Origin: Leguminivora glycinivorella
Taxonomy: Eukaryota > Arthropoda > Insecta > Lepidoptera > Tortricidae
DNA: 64,000 nucleotides
Assembly (NCBI RefSeq): GCF_023078275.1
Contig: NC_062995.1
Location: 253,001-317,000, forward strand
Direction of reading: 5' to 3'
A model generated the notes under the pieces. That model had not been told where the DNA came from, did not search any database, and saw nothing but the letters and a program-made list of their open reading frames with translations. The position numbers and the translations under genes are program-made. Positions 1 through 9,848 of this stretch are shown here, one piece after another; positions within the stretch are counted from its first letter, which is position 1, and every line of letters begins with the position of its first letter.

Positions 1-49
1 CGGATACTTATTATCCCTCCGTGATGTGGACATGACCATCATACAAGTA

Positions 50-185
50 CAGTCAACCAATTGGAACCCTAGGCCACTCTACAACCATGTCAAAATAACA
101 AGCAGTAAGAGTTTTCTTACAATCTGATTTATAACGTCACTGTGACATAGTTCTACAGTGGCCTAGTGTTCCAATTGGTTGACTA
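50..185. mobile_element. MITE with TA target duplication (Tc1/mariner-like)
   Basis: A 136-bp element with 27-bp terminal inverted repeats that differ by about one base (GTCAACCAATTGGAACCC and complement). TA lies directly outside both ends, the duplication expected of Tc1/mariner. There is no coding capacity. Superfamily is inferred from the TA flanks only. Confidence 0.7.
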
Positions 186-560
186 TACCTACTTAGTTGC
201 AGTATAAAGTTGTAGACAAAGGCATACAACTTTATTGTCGACTTTTGAGAAACGAAAAAACACATAGAATTTGTGGTTAACGGGTGACTGAGCGCTTCCA
301 TAGTTTTATTTCATATCGCGGTAACCGAAGACAATATTAAAAATAAAATTTATTTTATTTAAATTACTGTGTCATAAATAAATACCTGAACCTTCATGTA
401 GCTGCTTGCTTGCAATTCATGTTTTAAGGAGGCATTGAAAAATAAATTATATTAAATAATTATATTTAAAAAATTAATATTAAAATATTATATTAAAGCA
501 TTTATTTAAATAACACTTTTTCCAACTTTACTGTCCACAATAGCAACCCAGAGAAAAATT
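186..560. other. AT-rich spacer, no gene seen
   Basis: AT-rich DNA with many TATTAAAT-type runs. No ORF of note, splice pattern or clear repeat boundary. Confidence 0.5.
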
Positions 561-718
561 TAGCAGTTCCATAGAAATGAGCGACAACATGGCAGTCGGA
601 ATGTATGGAACAGTAAATTTTTTTTTTGCGATTTCAGCATTGGTCCCGTAATAAAAGTTGTTTATTATGACCTCAAAAGTCACTATGCAAAATTTGAATG
701 GTCCTTTTTATTTCACCG
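560..718 (-). repeat. End fragment of the 43.7-47.9 kb fold-back family
   Basis: Reverse complement resembles the outer end of the large fold-back element: it starts GGTGAAATAAAAAGG, then a tttgcatag block, then gctgaaatcgcaaaaaa and a ctcatttctatggaa block. It is a second dispersed copy of that terminus and shows that the family is repeated in this genome. Confidence 0.6.
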
Positions 719-906
719 TGTATACTGATTGCAACATAAAGTAACCCGTATGACTACACTCTACTATAAAAGCATACTACTATAGAATAAGACCCTACCT
801 CTCGGCCTACAAAGGATATGCATTACAGGATTGAAAGTAAAGCCTTTCAGCCCGCGTCCTATTATGCGGGACCCTTTCGATAATAAAACTGGAGGTACAG
901 TCAGCT

Positions 907-1193
907 ATACACCGTGTTTTTTTTGTTTTCCGTTAAATTCGACACGTCGTTAGATTCGTTATCAGGAACCACTCTGTATATCACTTTTAGTTAAATTCGC
1001 CAAACAATTTTTTTCATCGTTTTCATAAATAATAAACGATTTAATTAGTATAAAAGACCCTTAAGAATAATATTCAAGTTAGTGTCAAGTGATTGACGGC
1101 TCATATCAAAACAAATAACATTAGGAAGTGGTAAAGGCTGTCACACATCTGTTCAGTAAATTTAACGAAAAACAAAAAAAAACTGGGTGTATA
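907..1193 (+). mobile_element. MITE family with ACACCGTGTTTTTTT ends, copy 1
   Basis: Left end atacaccgtgttttttttg and right end caaaaaaaaactgggtgtat form imperfect inverted termini. The internal part (aggaagtggtaaagg, gtcaagtgattgacggc) recurs inverted at 31137-31397. Non-coding. Confidence 0.6.
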
Positions 1194-1374
1194 TAAAAAA
1201 ATGTCTCTCATTGGTTTCATAGGAAATGAAAGTTGTTCAATATGATATTTCAACCTGTATATCTATGATCGAGCATTCAATAAGGATCGCACTGCACCGC
1301 TCGGCCTTATCGGTATGTGAGCCTCATATGCACCAATAAAATGCTAATTCACACACATTTCCACATATACAGCG

Positions 1375-1478
1375 TGTTTATATTGAATTCCGTTAACTTT
1401 CAGGGAAGGTTCTTTAGATGACTTCCAATAAATGTCTCTAAGAAACTTGTGTTTCAACTCTTACTTGTTATCGAGTTA
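1375..1478 (+). repeat. Dispersed repeat fragment
   Basis: The gaattccgttaacttt start and the following ctctaagaaactt block recur at 31034-31136 in the same orientation and in the same order beside other repeats. Family unknown. Confidence 0.5.
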
Positions 1479-1642
1479 TTTCACGGCAAAACGGAGCCAC
1501 GAATTGGCGTGATGTTTTAAGTGGAGATAGCTGAAGGGATGGAGAGTGACATAGGCTACTTTTTGTCTTTTTCTAACCCTCCACTTCCCTAAAATGGGGG
1601 GTAGAAAATTAACGCGAGCGAAGCCGCGGGCAAAAGCTAGTT
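1478..1642 (+). repeat. RTE-type LINE 3' tail, copy
   Basis: Contains cacggcaaaacgga, a cataggctactttttgtct block and the gcgagcgaagccgcgggcaa end. The same module occurs at 6428, 33333, 48742, 50130, 59373, 61481 and 62985, in both orientations. Non-coding. RTE assignment is from memory of lepidopteran repeats. Confidence 0.6.
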
Positions 1643-2027
1643 GCTTATAATATCACTGAAACTTGAGCGCTTCATGTGCTCTGCCTACTCCTTTTAGAAA
1701 TAGGTACAAATATTATTTTGTAAATTAGTATAAAACGGAGGATTCGAGAAGAGAAAAAGTCAAAAGGCAATTTCTACTAGTCAACCATGACGTTTCGGCT
1801 GTGTCGAAGCCAGAAACTCATAACGGCAGCTTTCCTGTTGTATAATTAAATAAGGGATTTTCTAGAAACCTGTCGGAGCAAATAAAAGGGCTTTTCGCGA
1901 CAAGATACCCCAATCAACGAAGCCTTTTCTTTACAATATATTTTAGCAAACAGAACCAAGATTTGAATAAATAAAACGTTGAAAACTGGTTTGAGTGACA
2001 CTTAAACTCACGGTGTCTCCATTAATA
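1643..2027. other. No gene seen
   Basis: Unremarkable AT-rich sequence between repeats. Confidence 0.4.
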
Positions 2028-2160
2028 CTTATCGGTCTGCCAACTGAACCACCAAAACCTCACCTATAGTCAGCAAATCGCTTAAATGGCTGAAGTATGG
2101 ATCCCGAGGCCGTGAGTTCAAACCTTACACAAGTCAGTATTTTTTCCACTTTTAAAAATA
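2028..2160 (+). repeat. tRNA-headed SINE fragment (type 2)
   Basis: Shares atcccgaggccgtgagttcaa and the tttttccacttttaaa tail with the better preserved copy at 40497. It carries a B-box-like GAGTTCAAACC. Degenerate head. Confidence 0.5.
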
Positions 2161-2289
2161 AATTCTTCTGTAATTGCGTGAAATTCAAATTCTATAATGT
2201 TTTGGCGCTTATCATGTTTGGTGTTATTTATACGTTGCTCCTATCTGAGAGAGGGATATCGCCATAAATGATCAAAGCTTTGTTTCGCT

Positions 2290-2345
2290 TATTTGTTACA
2301 AAAATTACATGGCGCAGTCAGTAGGATCAATAGCGCGTTTATAGA
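2290..2345 (+). other. Possible LTR-element primer-binding-site relic
   Basis: The motif TGGCGCAGTCAGTAGGAT follows AAAATTACA. It resembles the tRNA-Ser primer-binding site that follows the LTR in insect gypsy-type elements. A weaker version, TGGTGCATCAGTAGGATA, lies at about 2494. No flanking LTR pair or gag/pol ORF is visible, so this is at best a scar. Confidence 0.25.
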
Positions 2346-2360
2346 TAAAGATTAAAAATC

Positions 2361-3040
2361 ACTTCTTGTTCAAATCATTCTACATATGGCGGCTTAATCT
2401 ACGTTACAAGAAATAACTTACTAAACATTTAAGGCACTAGATATTGATTGTATCTAAAGCAACATGTTACACAAAGAAAGACACAAAAAAATAAATGGTG
2501 CATCAGTAGGATAAAAAGCCTAAAAACAGGGATTGTAAAAGAAGCATTGGTATAAGGCGTTTCTTCTAAAATTTCGTAAAACAACATATTTACGGAAATG
2601 ACGTATATTGAGTTCTCTTCTTCCTCGTTCCCTCAATGCTGAGGATCGCGACCACAAGTAGCGTGTCTCCATTGAACGCGGTCATATCATAAGCCATCAT
2701 AAACGAAGTGAAGGATTTTAAAATTGAATGTATTTAAGTTTGTTATAGCCATGATGGAAATTATTTTCAACAATGCAAACACACATACCATAATTAAAAA
2801 AAGTATTATACTTTTGATAATCATTTATATGAGGACAAGCTGGTCTAAAAAATATTTTCTGAAATTAAAATCGGTTCTCCCGTAGATTTACGATTAAATT
2901 ATGTGAAATATATCTTCGTTGACTAGGGTATGGACACAGACAAATCCTAGCCACATTAATAACGGCATTAGGCGGCATTTTTGGTTAATTAATGGAGAGA
3001 ACAGATTTGTCTTTTTATTTATATAATGGTAGCTTAAAAT
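2361..3040. other. No gene; minor LINE scar
   Basis: AT-rich. A short aatgctgaggatcgcgacc stretch near 2636 resembles an RTE LINE 3' fragment. Nothing else is supported. Confidence 0.4.
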
Positions 3041-3041
3041 A

Positions 3042-3600
3042 ATAGTACATTACTACAGAGGCCGGGACAAAGGGGGTTGCCGGCCGAAGACATATAGACG
3101 GCCGAGCGAAGCGGGGCCGGATAGGTCTGAGGCGGGCAACCCCATTTCCCGCCGAGGTATGTATAGTGCTTTTCTCAAACATGGTATGAAATAAATAAAG
3201 TCTACTGAAAATAGTAACTTTGGATGGCTGTATCTCCTAAACTGTGCGTCGTAGCGCAAAAATAATCGAATTTTCGTTCCCCTTTGATACCTCGTATACG
3301 CTTATAAAAAAACAAAAAGTTAAAAAAAAATTGTATGAAAACGCACCCAAAATCAAATATTGTCTAGGGCCCGTACCAGTTGCAGTCGGCACGTCTATAA
3401 AGCCCCTTATAGTTTTTTTTTTAATTGGCTAAATACCTGGATGTTATGTCACAATTATCCGGCCTATTGCCGGCCTTGGCCTGCAAGGTTTGTATGAAAT
3501 TCCATTATCTATCAATCGTCCTAGCCGCACCTGCAACGTCATACTTCGCTGCCAATTATAAGGCACATAACATCAATATTTCATACCATGTTTGAGAAAA
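3042..3600. repeat. Dispersed palindromic repeat, 'cttttctcaaacatg' family
   Basis: Begins tagtacattac, then gaggccggg, and contains agtgcttttctcaaacatg at 3168 with a partial inverse near 3587. An inverted relative occupies about 5995-6325. Probably non-autonomous DNA elements. Confidence 0.5.
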
Positions 3601-3659
3601 TATATATTATAGAACTTCTTACACAGATTGACTGAGTTCCACGGAAGGCTTGTGTTGTG

Positions 3660-4010
3660 GACTCAGACAACATCATCATCATCCTTCTTGCGTTATCCCG
3701 GCATTTGCCACGGTTCATGGGAGCCTGGGGTCCGCTTTGACAGCTAATCCCAAAATTTGGCGTAGGCACTAGTTTTTACGAAAGCGACTGCCATCTGACC
3801 TTCCAATCCGAAGGGTAACTAGGTCTTATTGGAATTAGTCCGGTTTCCTCTCGATGTTTTCCTTCACCGAAAAGTGACTGGCAAATATCAAATAACATTT
3901 CGCACATAAGTTCAGAAAAACTCATTAGTACAAGCCGGGTTCGAACCCGCGACCTCCGGATAGAAAGTCGCACGCTCTTACCGCTAGGCCACCAGCGCTT
4001 AGACAACAAT
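3660..4010 (-). mobile_element. tRNA-derived SINE (type 1), near full length
   Basis: On the minus strand it starts with a tRNA-like head: GCTGGTGGCCTAGCGGTAAG (A box) and GCGGGTTCGAACCCGG (B box). Next comes a body with ggtgaaggaaaacatcgaga-like sequence and a 3' part ending in ggatgatgatgatg. Other copies are at 9434 (+), 9725 (-), 11712 (-) and 51348 (+). Confidence 0.75.
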
Positions 4011-4012
4011 AT

Positions 4013-4275
4013 ACCTATATAATACATACATACAATCATACATACAATCACGCCTATTTCCCATATAGGGGTAGGCAGAGCACATGAAACTGCTAAAGTT
4101 ACAGTGCCACTCTTGGCAAATAAGGTGTTGAAAGAAAACGAAACTGTGACATTGCAGTGACAGGTTGCCAGCCTCTCGCCTACGCCACAATTTACCCCAT
4201 ATCCCACAGTCGCCTTCTACGACACCCACGGGAAGAAAGGGGGTGGTGAAATTCTTAACCCGTCACCACACGGAT
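4013..4275 (-). repeat. Dispersed repeat 'gacgggttaagaatttcacc', copy 1
   Basis: Highly similar blocks lie at 7505-7745 (+) and 20742-20975 (+). On its own strand the repeat runs from gacgggttaagaatttcacc through gcgagaggctggcaacctgt to a gtatgtatg tail, which suggests a retroposed LINE 3' end with a tetranucleotide tail. Confidence 0.65.
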
Positions 4276-4309
4276 ACCTATATAATATACAAATGTTTAA
4301 TACACATAA

Positions 4310-4430
4310 AAACATCCATGACTCAGGAACAAATATCTGTGCCCATCACACAAATAAATGCCCTTACCGGGATTCGAACACAGGACCGCGGGCTTAGCAT
4401 GCAGGGTCACTACACGCTAGGTAAGAGACT
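4310..4430 (+). repeat. LINE/SINE tail with B-box-like motif
   Basis: The acatccatgactcaggaac start and the aaatgcccttaccggga block are shared with 51260-51345. It ends next to an attattatt microsatellite at 4440-4460. Confidence 0.5.
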
Positions 4431-5174
4431 AGTCGTCAGTATTATTATTATTATTATTTATTAGTAAAAACATGTTTACATGACATTACAGTAAAACCAA
4501 TGCGTCACGAAACTTAGATAACAAAAAAGAGAGAAAATAAAGAGAACAATAATAAAAATAAAATTAAACAATTGATTTGGGCGACGACGTCACAGCGTGG
4601 CTCCGTTGCGTCGTTTGCCCCGGTGTGGGATTTCATCCCTTCTCATCACATTCCCATAAGGAGCCATGTCTCTAGTGATATAGATAATGTAGAATCACGC
4701 CCACATCTTAATGCAGATCAGAATATTCCGAATTGTAAGCGATGTCGATTACATGACAGAATGGACGGTTTCTTCACAATCGAAGATTGATGGCTGACGT
4801 AATATTAGAGAGATGTTAATATATTTGATACAGTGACTGGTCATATTATAAATGAGAAGTTTGAGGTCAATTGGGACTTTGGGTAGATAAAGATAGATAG
4901 ATAAATAACTTTATTCGTATCCACAACACAACATATAAAGGCTTACAATAAACAGGAAAAAAGAAATGTGAGTACACCGCTTAACCTAACTAACCAGCTA
5001 GATAGTTATAAGGGTAGTTGGTGTTAGCTTTCGACATTAAGTTCATAATTTTAATTCATTGATTTTGTATGTGCTGGCCTTTATCAAATTATCGGTAGAC
5101 AAACGTGCCTTAATAAGATTAGCCCTTTTTTAAAATAAAACTTTAGGCGGGAACCACATAAATCTTGACAGATG
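4431..5174. other. No gene; LINE tail at 4890-4990
   Basis: Holds an attattatt tract, an unrecognised 72-codon open frame at 4572-4790 and a (gata)n-started tail at 4885 followed by aacataaaggcttacaa-like sequence typical of a minus-strand LINE 3' end. Confidence 0.35.
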
Positions 5175-5752
5175 TCACTGTAAAAAAAACCGGCCAAGAG
5201 CGTGTCGGGCCACGCTCAGTGTAGGGTTCCGTAGTTTTCCGTATTTTTCTCAAAAACTACTGAACCTATCAAGTTCAAAACAATTTTCCTAGAAAGTCTT
5301 TATAAAGTTCTACTTTTGTAATTTTTTTCATATTTTTTAAACATATGGTTCAAAAGTTAGAGGGGGGGGACGCACTTTTTTTTCCTTTAGGAGCGATTAT
5401 TTCCGAAAATATACATTTTATTTCCGAAAATATAAATATACATATTATATTTAAATACCTATCCAACAATATATCACACGTTAGGGTTGGAATGAAAAAA
5501 AAAATTCAGCCCCCACTTTACATGTAGGGGGGGTACCCTAATAAAACATTTTTTTCCATTTTTTATTTTTGCACTTTGTCGGCGTGATTCATATACATAT
5601 TGGTACCAAATTTCAGCTTTCTAGTGCTAACGGTTACTGAGATTATCCGCGGACGGACGGACGGACGGACGGACGGACGGACGGACGGACAGACAGACAG
5701 ACATGGCGAAACTATAAGGGTTCCTAGTTGACTACGGAACCCTAAAAAAGGC
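5175..5752 (+). repeat. Dispersed lepidopteran repeat with (GGAC)n
   Basis: Starts ccggccaagagcgtgtcggg, includes a gagggggggacgcac block and ends in a (GGAC)n/(AGAC)n microsatellite plus gttcctagttgac. Inverse copies are at 26335-26730 and 30880-31033. The short open frames over the microsatellite are artefacts. Confidence 0.65.
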
Positions 5753-5994
5753 ATTATGGAAAAACTAGAAAAGCAACCGTATAACTAAGCTGTGATAATT
5801 TTAGGAATTTCTGTATTGTATTGTTAATATCGGCTGTCATTTTAACCCAAATTGTTCAGCGTGAGATTGGCATTGTAATAAAACAAGGAGCAAGGAGAAG
5901 TTCTTTCATTTAAGACCGGAGCATACCCTTCAGTTGGATAGATATAGACATTATTTATTCAAACACAAACTTACATAATCATTTTTTTTGCATT

Positions 5995-6325
5995 TTATTC
6001 CGGCCCCACACTCGTCCTGTCCTGTGGTGTGGTGGACATAAACAGTGTTTTCTCAAACATGCAATGAAATATTGTCTTTACGTTCCTTAAAATGGACTGG
6101 GAAGTATCGCTTTTTGGGCGCAACAACTCGAGAGGACTGAAAAGGGATTTCATATTATTTTTTAGGCCTAGGCCTGCAAAGTAACTTTTTTTTTATAAAA
6201 TATTGTCCTTTAGAGCATTTTTATTTTATTTCATTGTATGTTTGAGAAAAGCACTATACATGCCTCGGCGTGAAAACGGATTCCCGGCCTCATTTTCCCG
6301 GCCTCTGATGTAATGTACTATTACA
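5995..6325. repeat. Inverted relative of the 3042-3600 repeat
   Basis: Shares gtttgagaaaagcactatac, cggcctc and atgtaatgtacta blocks in reverse orientation. Confidence 0.5.
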
Positions 6326-6427
6326 ACTAAAAATAAACAAGATTAAAATTAGTGATAAACTAGTGAAGTTGACAAAAATTATAATAACAGACGAAAGGAT
6401 AAAAATTGAGATGAAAACCCATACTGA

Positions 6428-6578
6428 TATTATAAATGGGAAAGTGTGTGTGTTTGTTTGTTTGTCCGTCTTTCACGGCAAAACAGAGCGACGAATTGAC
6501 GTGATTTTTTAAGTGGAGATAGTTAAAGGAATGGAGAGAGACATAGGCTACTTTTTGTCTCTTTTAACGCGAGCGAAG
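6428..6578 (+). repeat. RTE-type LINE 3' tail
   Basis: Runs from tataaatgggaaagtgtgtg through gcaaaacagagcgacgaatt to acgcgagcgaagcc. The 3' end is truncated. Confidence 0.6.
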
Positions 6579-7016
6579 CCTTATTTTACTATAGTTATAT
6601 ACTTGTAAGAACTGTATGTATATCGTATCTAAAGACATTGACACGAAGGACGCTGTCTCGCTTGTCGCTCGGTCAAAAATTATAATTTTCCTTTAATTTC
6701 CCTTCCACGGGTTTCAACCTCGTATTTCATTGGACAAAGTGCTGATCCGCCGATATATTTGAGATTTCAACGGTTGAAAATGCGCGAAAATATCGTCCAC
6801 ATAAATATAGAGTGGTTGAAACGTCCGTTAGATCCAGATTACACATACAAACTGTTTATTTATTTACCACACCAACTGGTGTGAAAATAAATAGAAAGCA
6901 AAATTGCATTTTATCCACAAGAGAACAAAGTAATTTCATACAAATTTTAACGTCATATTTTAAGCTACATAGCTCGCAGAATTTACCTATAAAATAATGA
7001 TGATTTTGAATTATAA
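6579..7016. other. No gene seen
   Basis: Unassigned sequence. A short open frame at 6812-6997 has no recognisable feature. Confidence 0.4.
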
Positions 7017-7156
7017 CCCCCTTATTCATAAACGTACTCTAAAGTTATCAAGCCGATAAAGTTCTTTTGTCCCTTTCCGACGTATTGGTGTGATAGAAAA
7101 GGACAAACGAACTTTATCGGCTTGATAACTTTAGAGTACGTTTATGAATAAGGGGG
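7017..7156. mobile_element. 140-bp palindromic MITE, TAA duplication (PIF/Harbinger-like)
   Basis: Near-perfect inverted repeats of about 60 bp (CCCCCTTATTCATAAACGTA and complement) surround a loop of about 20 bp. TAA lies at 7014-7016 and 7157-7159, the 3-bp duplication typical of PIF/Harbinger MITEs. Confidence 0.75.
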
Positions 7157-7504
7157 TAAATATTTAATAAATTGATGGATTTGTTTTAGTTTATTTTACA
7201 GTTAGCATTTCGTTCGTGGGGGTATGGTAAAATAATGGATGTTTCACTTGGTGGCAAAGTTCGTTTAACCTTTGTGCATTGAAACCCTCGCAGCGCTCAA
7301 GATTCCACTTTTAGAACCAATCGCTAAACTCACAGTTCAATATAGGAATCTTTCGCTAGGGCAGCAGTTCTCGAAAAGTTTGTACAAAAATTAAGGAAAA
7401 AGTTAAGTCGGGATGTATTTTAAATTCATTATACGCTATTTAATCCGTTTCCATAGTTTTATTTCATGAAAAAGTTAAATTTGTTTTTATTATTCCTATT
7501 TTCC
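7157..7504. other. No gene seen
   Basis: Contains ataggaatctttcgctag, repeated at about 9674, so part of this is a dispersed repeat. No coding signal. Confidence 0.4.
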
Positions 7505-7745
7505 GTGTGGTGACGGGTTAAGAATTTCACCACCCCCTTTCTTCCCGTGGGTGTCGTAGAAGGCGACTGTGGGATTGGGTTAAATTGTGGCGTAGGCGAG
7601 AGGCTGGCAACCTGTCACTGCAATGTCACAGTTTCGTTTTCTATCGACCCCTTATTTGCCAAGAGTGGCACTGAAACTTGAGTAGTTTCCTGTGCTCTGC
7701 CTACCCCTTCATGGGATACAGGCGTGATTGTATGTTGTATGTATG
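7505..7745 (+). repeat. Dispersed repeat 'gacgggttaagaatttcacc', copy 2
   Basis: Same module as 4013-4275 but in plus orientation, ending in gtatgtatg. Confidence 0.65.
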
Positions 7746-7948
7746 TATTCCTATTTTGTTGACAAGATTTTTTTGATGAATTGAGATTTTCTTAATTACA
7801 ACATTATCCTGTATATATCTTACGAAAGTCTACTTATATTACTAAATGTTGGTAACAAAATAGGATCAAGTGAAAATTGCTGACGTGGCTATGTACAAAG
7901 TTGTCGGGAACTGCTCAGGGAATCAATATTGGCACATGCGGTTAATAG

Positions 7949-8402
7949 TTATTTGTTATACAAGGGGGCAAAGTTGTATTTTAACGCCGAGTGTGGAATT
8001 GAAAAACGAGCAAGGGAAAGGATTCTATAGTTGAACCACGAGCGAAGCGACTGGTTCGATAATAGAATCCTGAACTTGCGAGTTTTTTAACACACGAGAA
8101 GTAAAATACATTTGCACCCGAGTGCAACACAAAACTTTTCCCCTCACTATAGCGAGGAAACTACAACACAAAAAATGCGTTTATCACTGCTTCCAGTAGT
8201 TCCACAGGTGGTAAATCATCTTTATTACTAGATTCACCTACTTTCATCAATTTGAAGCAGTTAATTTGACTTTATTCAAGGTCAAATTACTTTACCCACT
8301 AGTGGATAAAATGCGTTTTTACCCGCTGGTATTAAAGGACAAAACACGTGTTTCCGAGATAGTGAGGGGAAAACAACTTTGCCCTCTTGTGAAACAAATA
8401 AG
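7949..8402 (+). mobile_element. 454-bp TIR element (MITE), copy 1
   Basis: The ends gttatttgttatacaagggg and ctcttgtgaaacaaataag form roughly 30-bp imperfect inverted repeats (common core ggcaaagttgt). The interior is non-coding and recurs at 16531-16955. Confidence 0.65.
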
Positions 8403-8418
8403 TATACTTTAATATAAT

Positions 8419-8582
8419 TTATAACCATTGTGTGGTAGCCTTCGCCCGACGTTTAAACAAGTAAAACAAAGATGGCGATGTTCTCTCCGCAGTGTTATCG
8501 TGGCCCGGAGCAGTTGCAAGCTTCCTCGTAAATGGCCGAGTCTTATCTTTGGCTCGATTCTTCATGTCTTCCGCGGTCTGTT
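8419..8582 (-). CDS. Candidate terminal exon of an unidentified host gene
   Basis: An open frame that encodes a basic C-terminal peptide of about 54 residues beginning QTAEDMKNRAKDK and ending ATTQWL before TAA at 8419-8421. It is preceded by a plausible splice acceptor: a pyrimidine-rich stretch, then ctcag at 8583-8587. The segment is much richer in GC than its AT-rich surroundings and abuts a MITE at 8402. If used, the exon begins with two bases (AA) that complete a codon begun upstream, matching the one-base overhang of the exon at 48619-48706. I do not recognise the protein. It could equally be a decayed fragment. Confidence 0.3.
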
Positions 8583-8728
8583 CTGAGATTACGTGAAAAG
8601 AGACGGTACTTTAGATAATATTTCTGAAATGGGTATTCTATGTGAACTTATAACTTAAATCTTAAAATAAAGGTCAATATTTTGTTTAAAAATCAATAAT
8701 TAAATGTGATAGAGAAACAATACTTTTT

Positions 8729-9091
8729 TTCAGTACAGATGGTTGTTTTTGCTCGCACTAGTGCTCAAAGTGTTTCATTTCTTGTCAGGTCGATATTTCA
8801 GGGAGCCATCTGTAATGAAACACGTCGTACAATACTCGTGCAAAAAGGAAATTCGTAACTATTAATAGTACATTACGATACAAGTGCGTAAAAAAGGAAG
8901 TTCGAAACGAGTGGCGATAAATTAAAACACGACCGAAGGGAGTGTTTTAAATCGACACGAGTTGCGAATTTCCTTTTCGCACGTGTATCGTACGACGTTT
9001 TTCAGTACAGATGAGCTTCCGAAGTTTCGACCTGTTATATAATGAACCACTTTTCGCACTAGTGCGTAGAAAAAACACCATCTGTACTGAA
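8729..9091. repeat. Nested palindromic MITE, 'ttcagtacagatgg' ends
   Basis: The outer ends ttcagtacagatgg / ccatctgtactgaa are inverse. Inside is a second palindrome around acattacgatacaagtgcg and cgcacgtgtatcgtacgac. Related pieces lie at 18365, 54890-55030 and 58860-59036. The two short minus-strand frames here are repeat-derived. Confidence 0.6.
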
Positions 9092-9433
9092 AAAATAATT
9101 TCGTAACAATTTCTACACTGATTGTAATGTTGGCTCTCAACAGACGAATAACTTAATTGTAAGCTATCACTGCTGCCCATGAACACGTGCAACATCAGAA
9201 GATTTTTAAATACGTTTTGATTTTTCATTGAATGGATCAAAAGCTTCTACCAATACTATAATCCTTCTACAAACTGTTCAAACCACAGGATTAAATAACA
9301 AGATTAAAACTTAAACTTAGAATTTAAAGTGGTTATTATACTGAAAGATAAGCAGCTTAGCTCTTTTCTTATACTAACTTCTATGTACATGAAAAATATT
9401 TATTTAAATTGAAATTTATGTGAACCGCTGTTT
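9092..9433. other. No gene seen
   Basis: AT-rich spacer without supported features. Confidence 0.4.
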
Positions 9434-9838
9434 GCTGGTGGCCTAGCGGTAAGAGTGTGTGACTTTCCACGTGGAGGTCGCGGGTTAGAACCCCGGCTCG
9501 TACCAATGAATTTTTCGGAACTTATGTGCGAAATGTCATTTGATATTTCCAGTCGCTTTTCGGTGAAGGAAAACATCGTGAGGAAACCGGACTAATTCCA
9601 ATAAGACCTAGTTTCCCATAGGGTTGAAAGGTCAGAATGCTGTCACTTTCGTAAAACTAGAGCTAAGAGTTTATTATAGGAATCTTTCGCTAGAGACCCC
9701 CCCCCCCTGCCCCCCTTGTAATACTCATAAGAGCCTGGGGTCCGCTTTGACAACTGAGCCTAAGATTTGGCGTAGGCACTAGTTTTACGAAAGCGACTGC
9801 CATCTTACCTTACAACCAGAAGGGTAATTAGGCTTAAC
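9434..9838. mobile_element. Two type-1 SINE copies, head-to-head
   Basis: 9434-9663 (+) has the tRNA head (GGTGGCCTAGCGGTAAGAG, B-box GCGGGTTAGAACCCC) and body. 9725-9838 (-) is the 3' part of another copy in inverse orientation. They are separated by a short repeat containing a C13 run. Confidence 0.65.
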
Positions 9839-9848
9839 TAACCTTATT

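Noticed and set aside
5563..5754. Open frame over the (GGAC)n/(GACA)n microsatellite, likewise 26215-26505, 40665-40856, 50447-50677 and 62306-62491
   Set aside because: Low-complexity SVRPSVRPS or CLSVCLSV peptides produced by tetranucleotide repeats inside dispersed elements; not genes.
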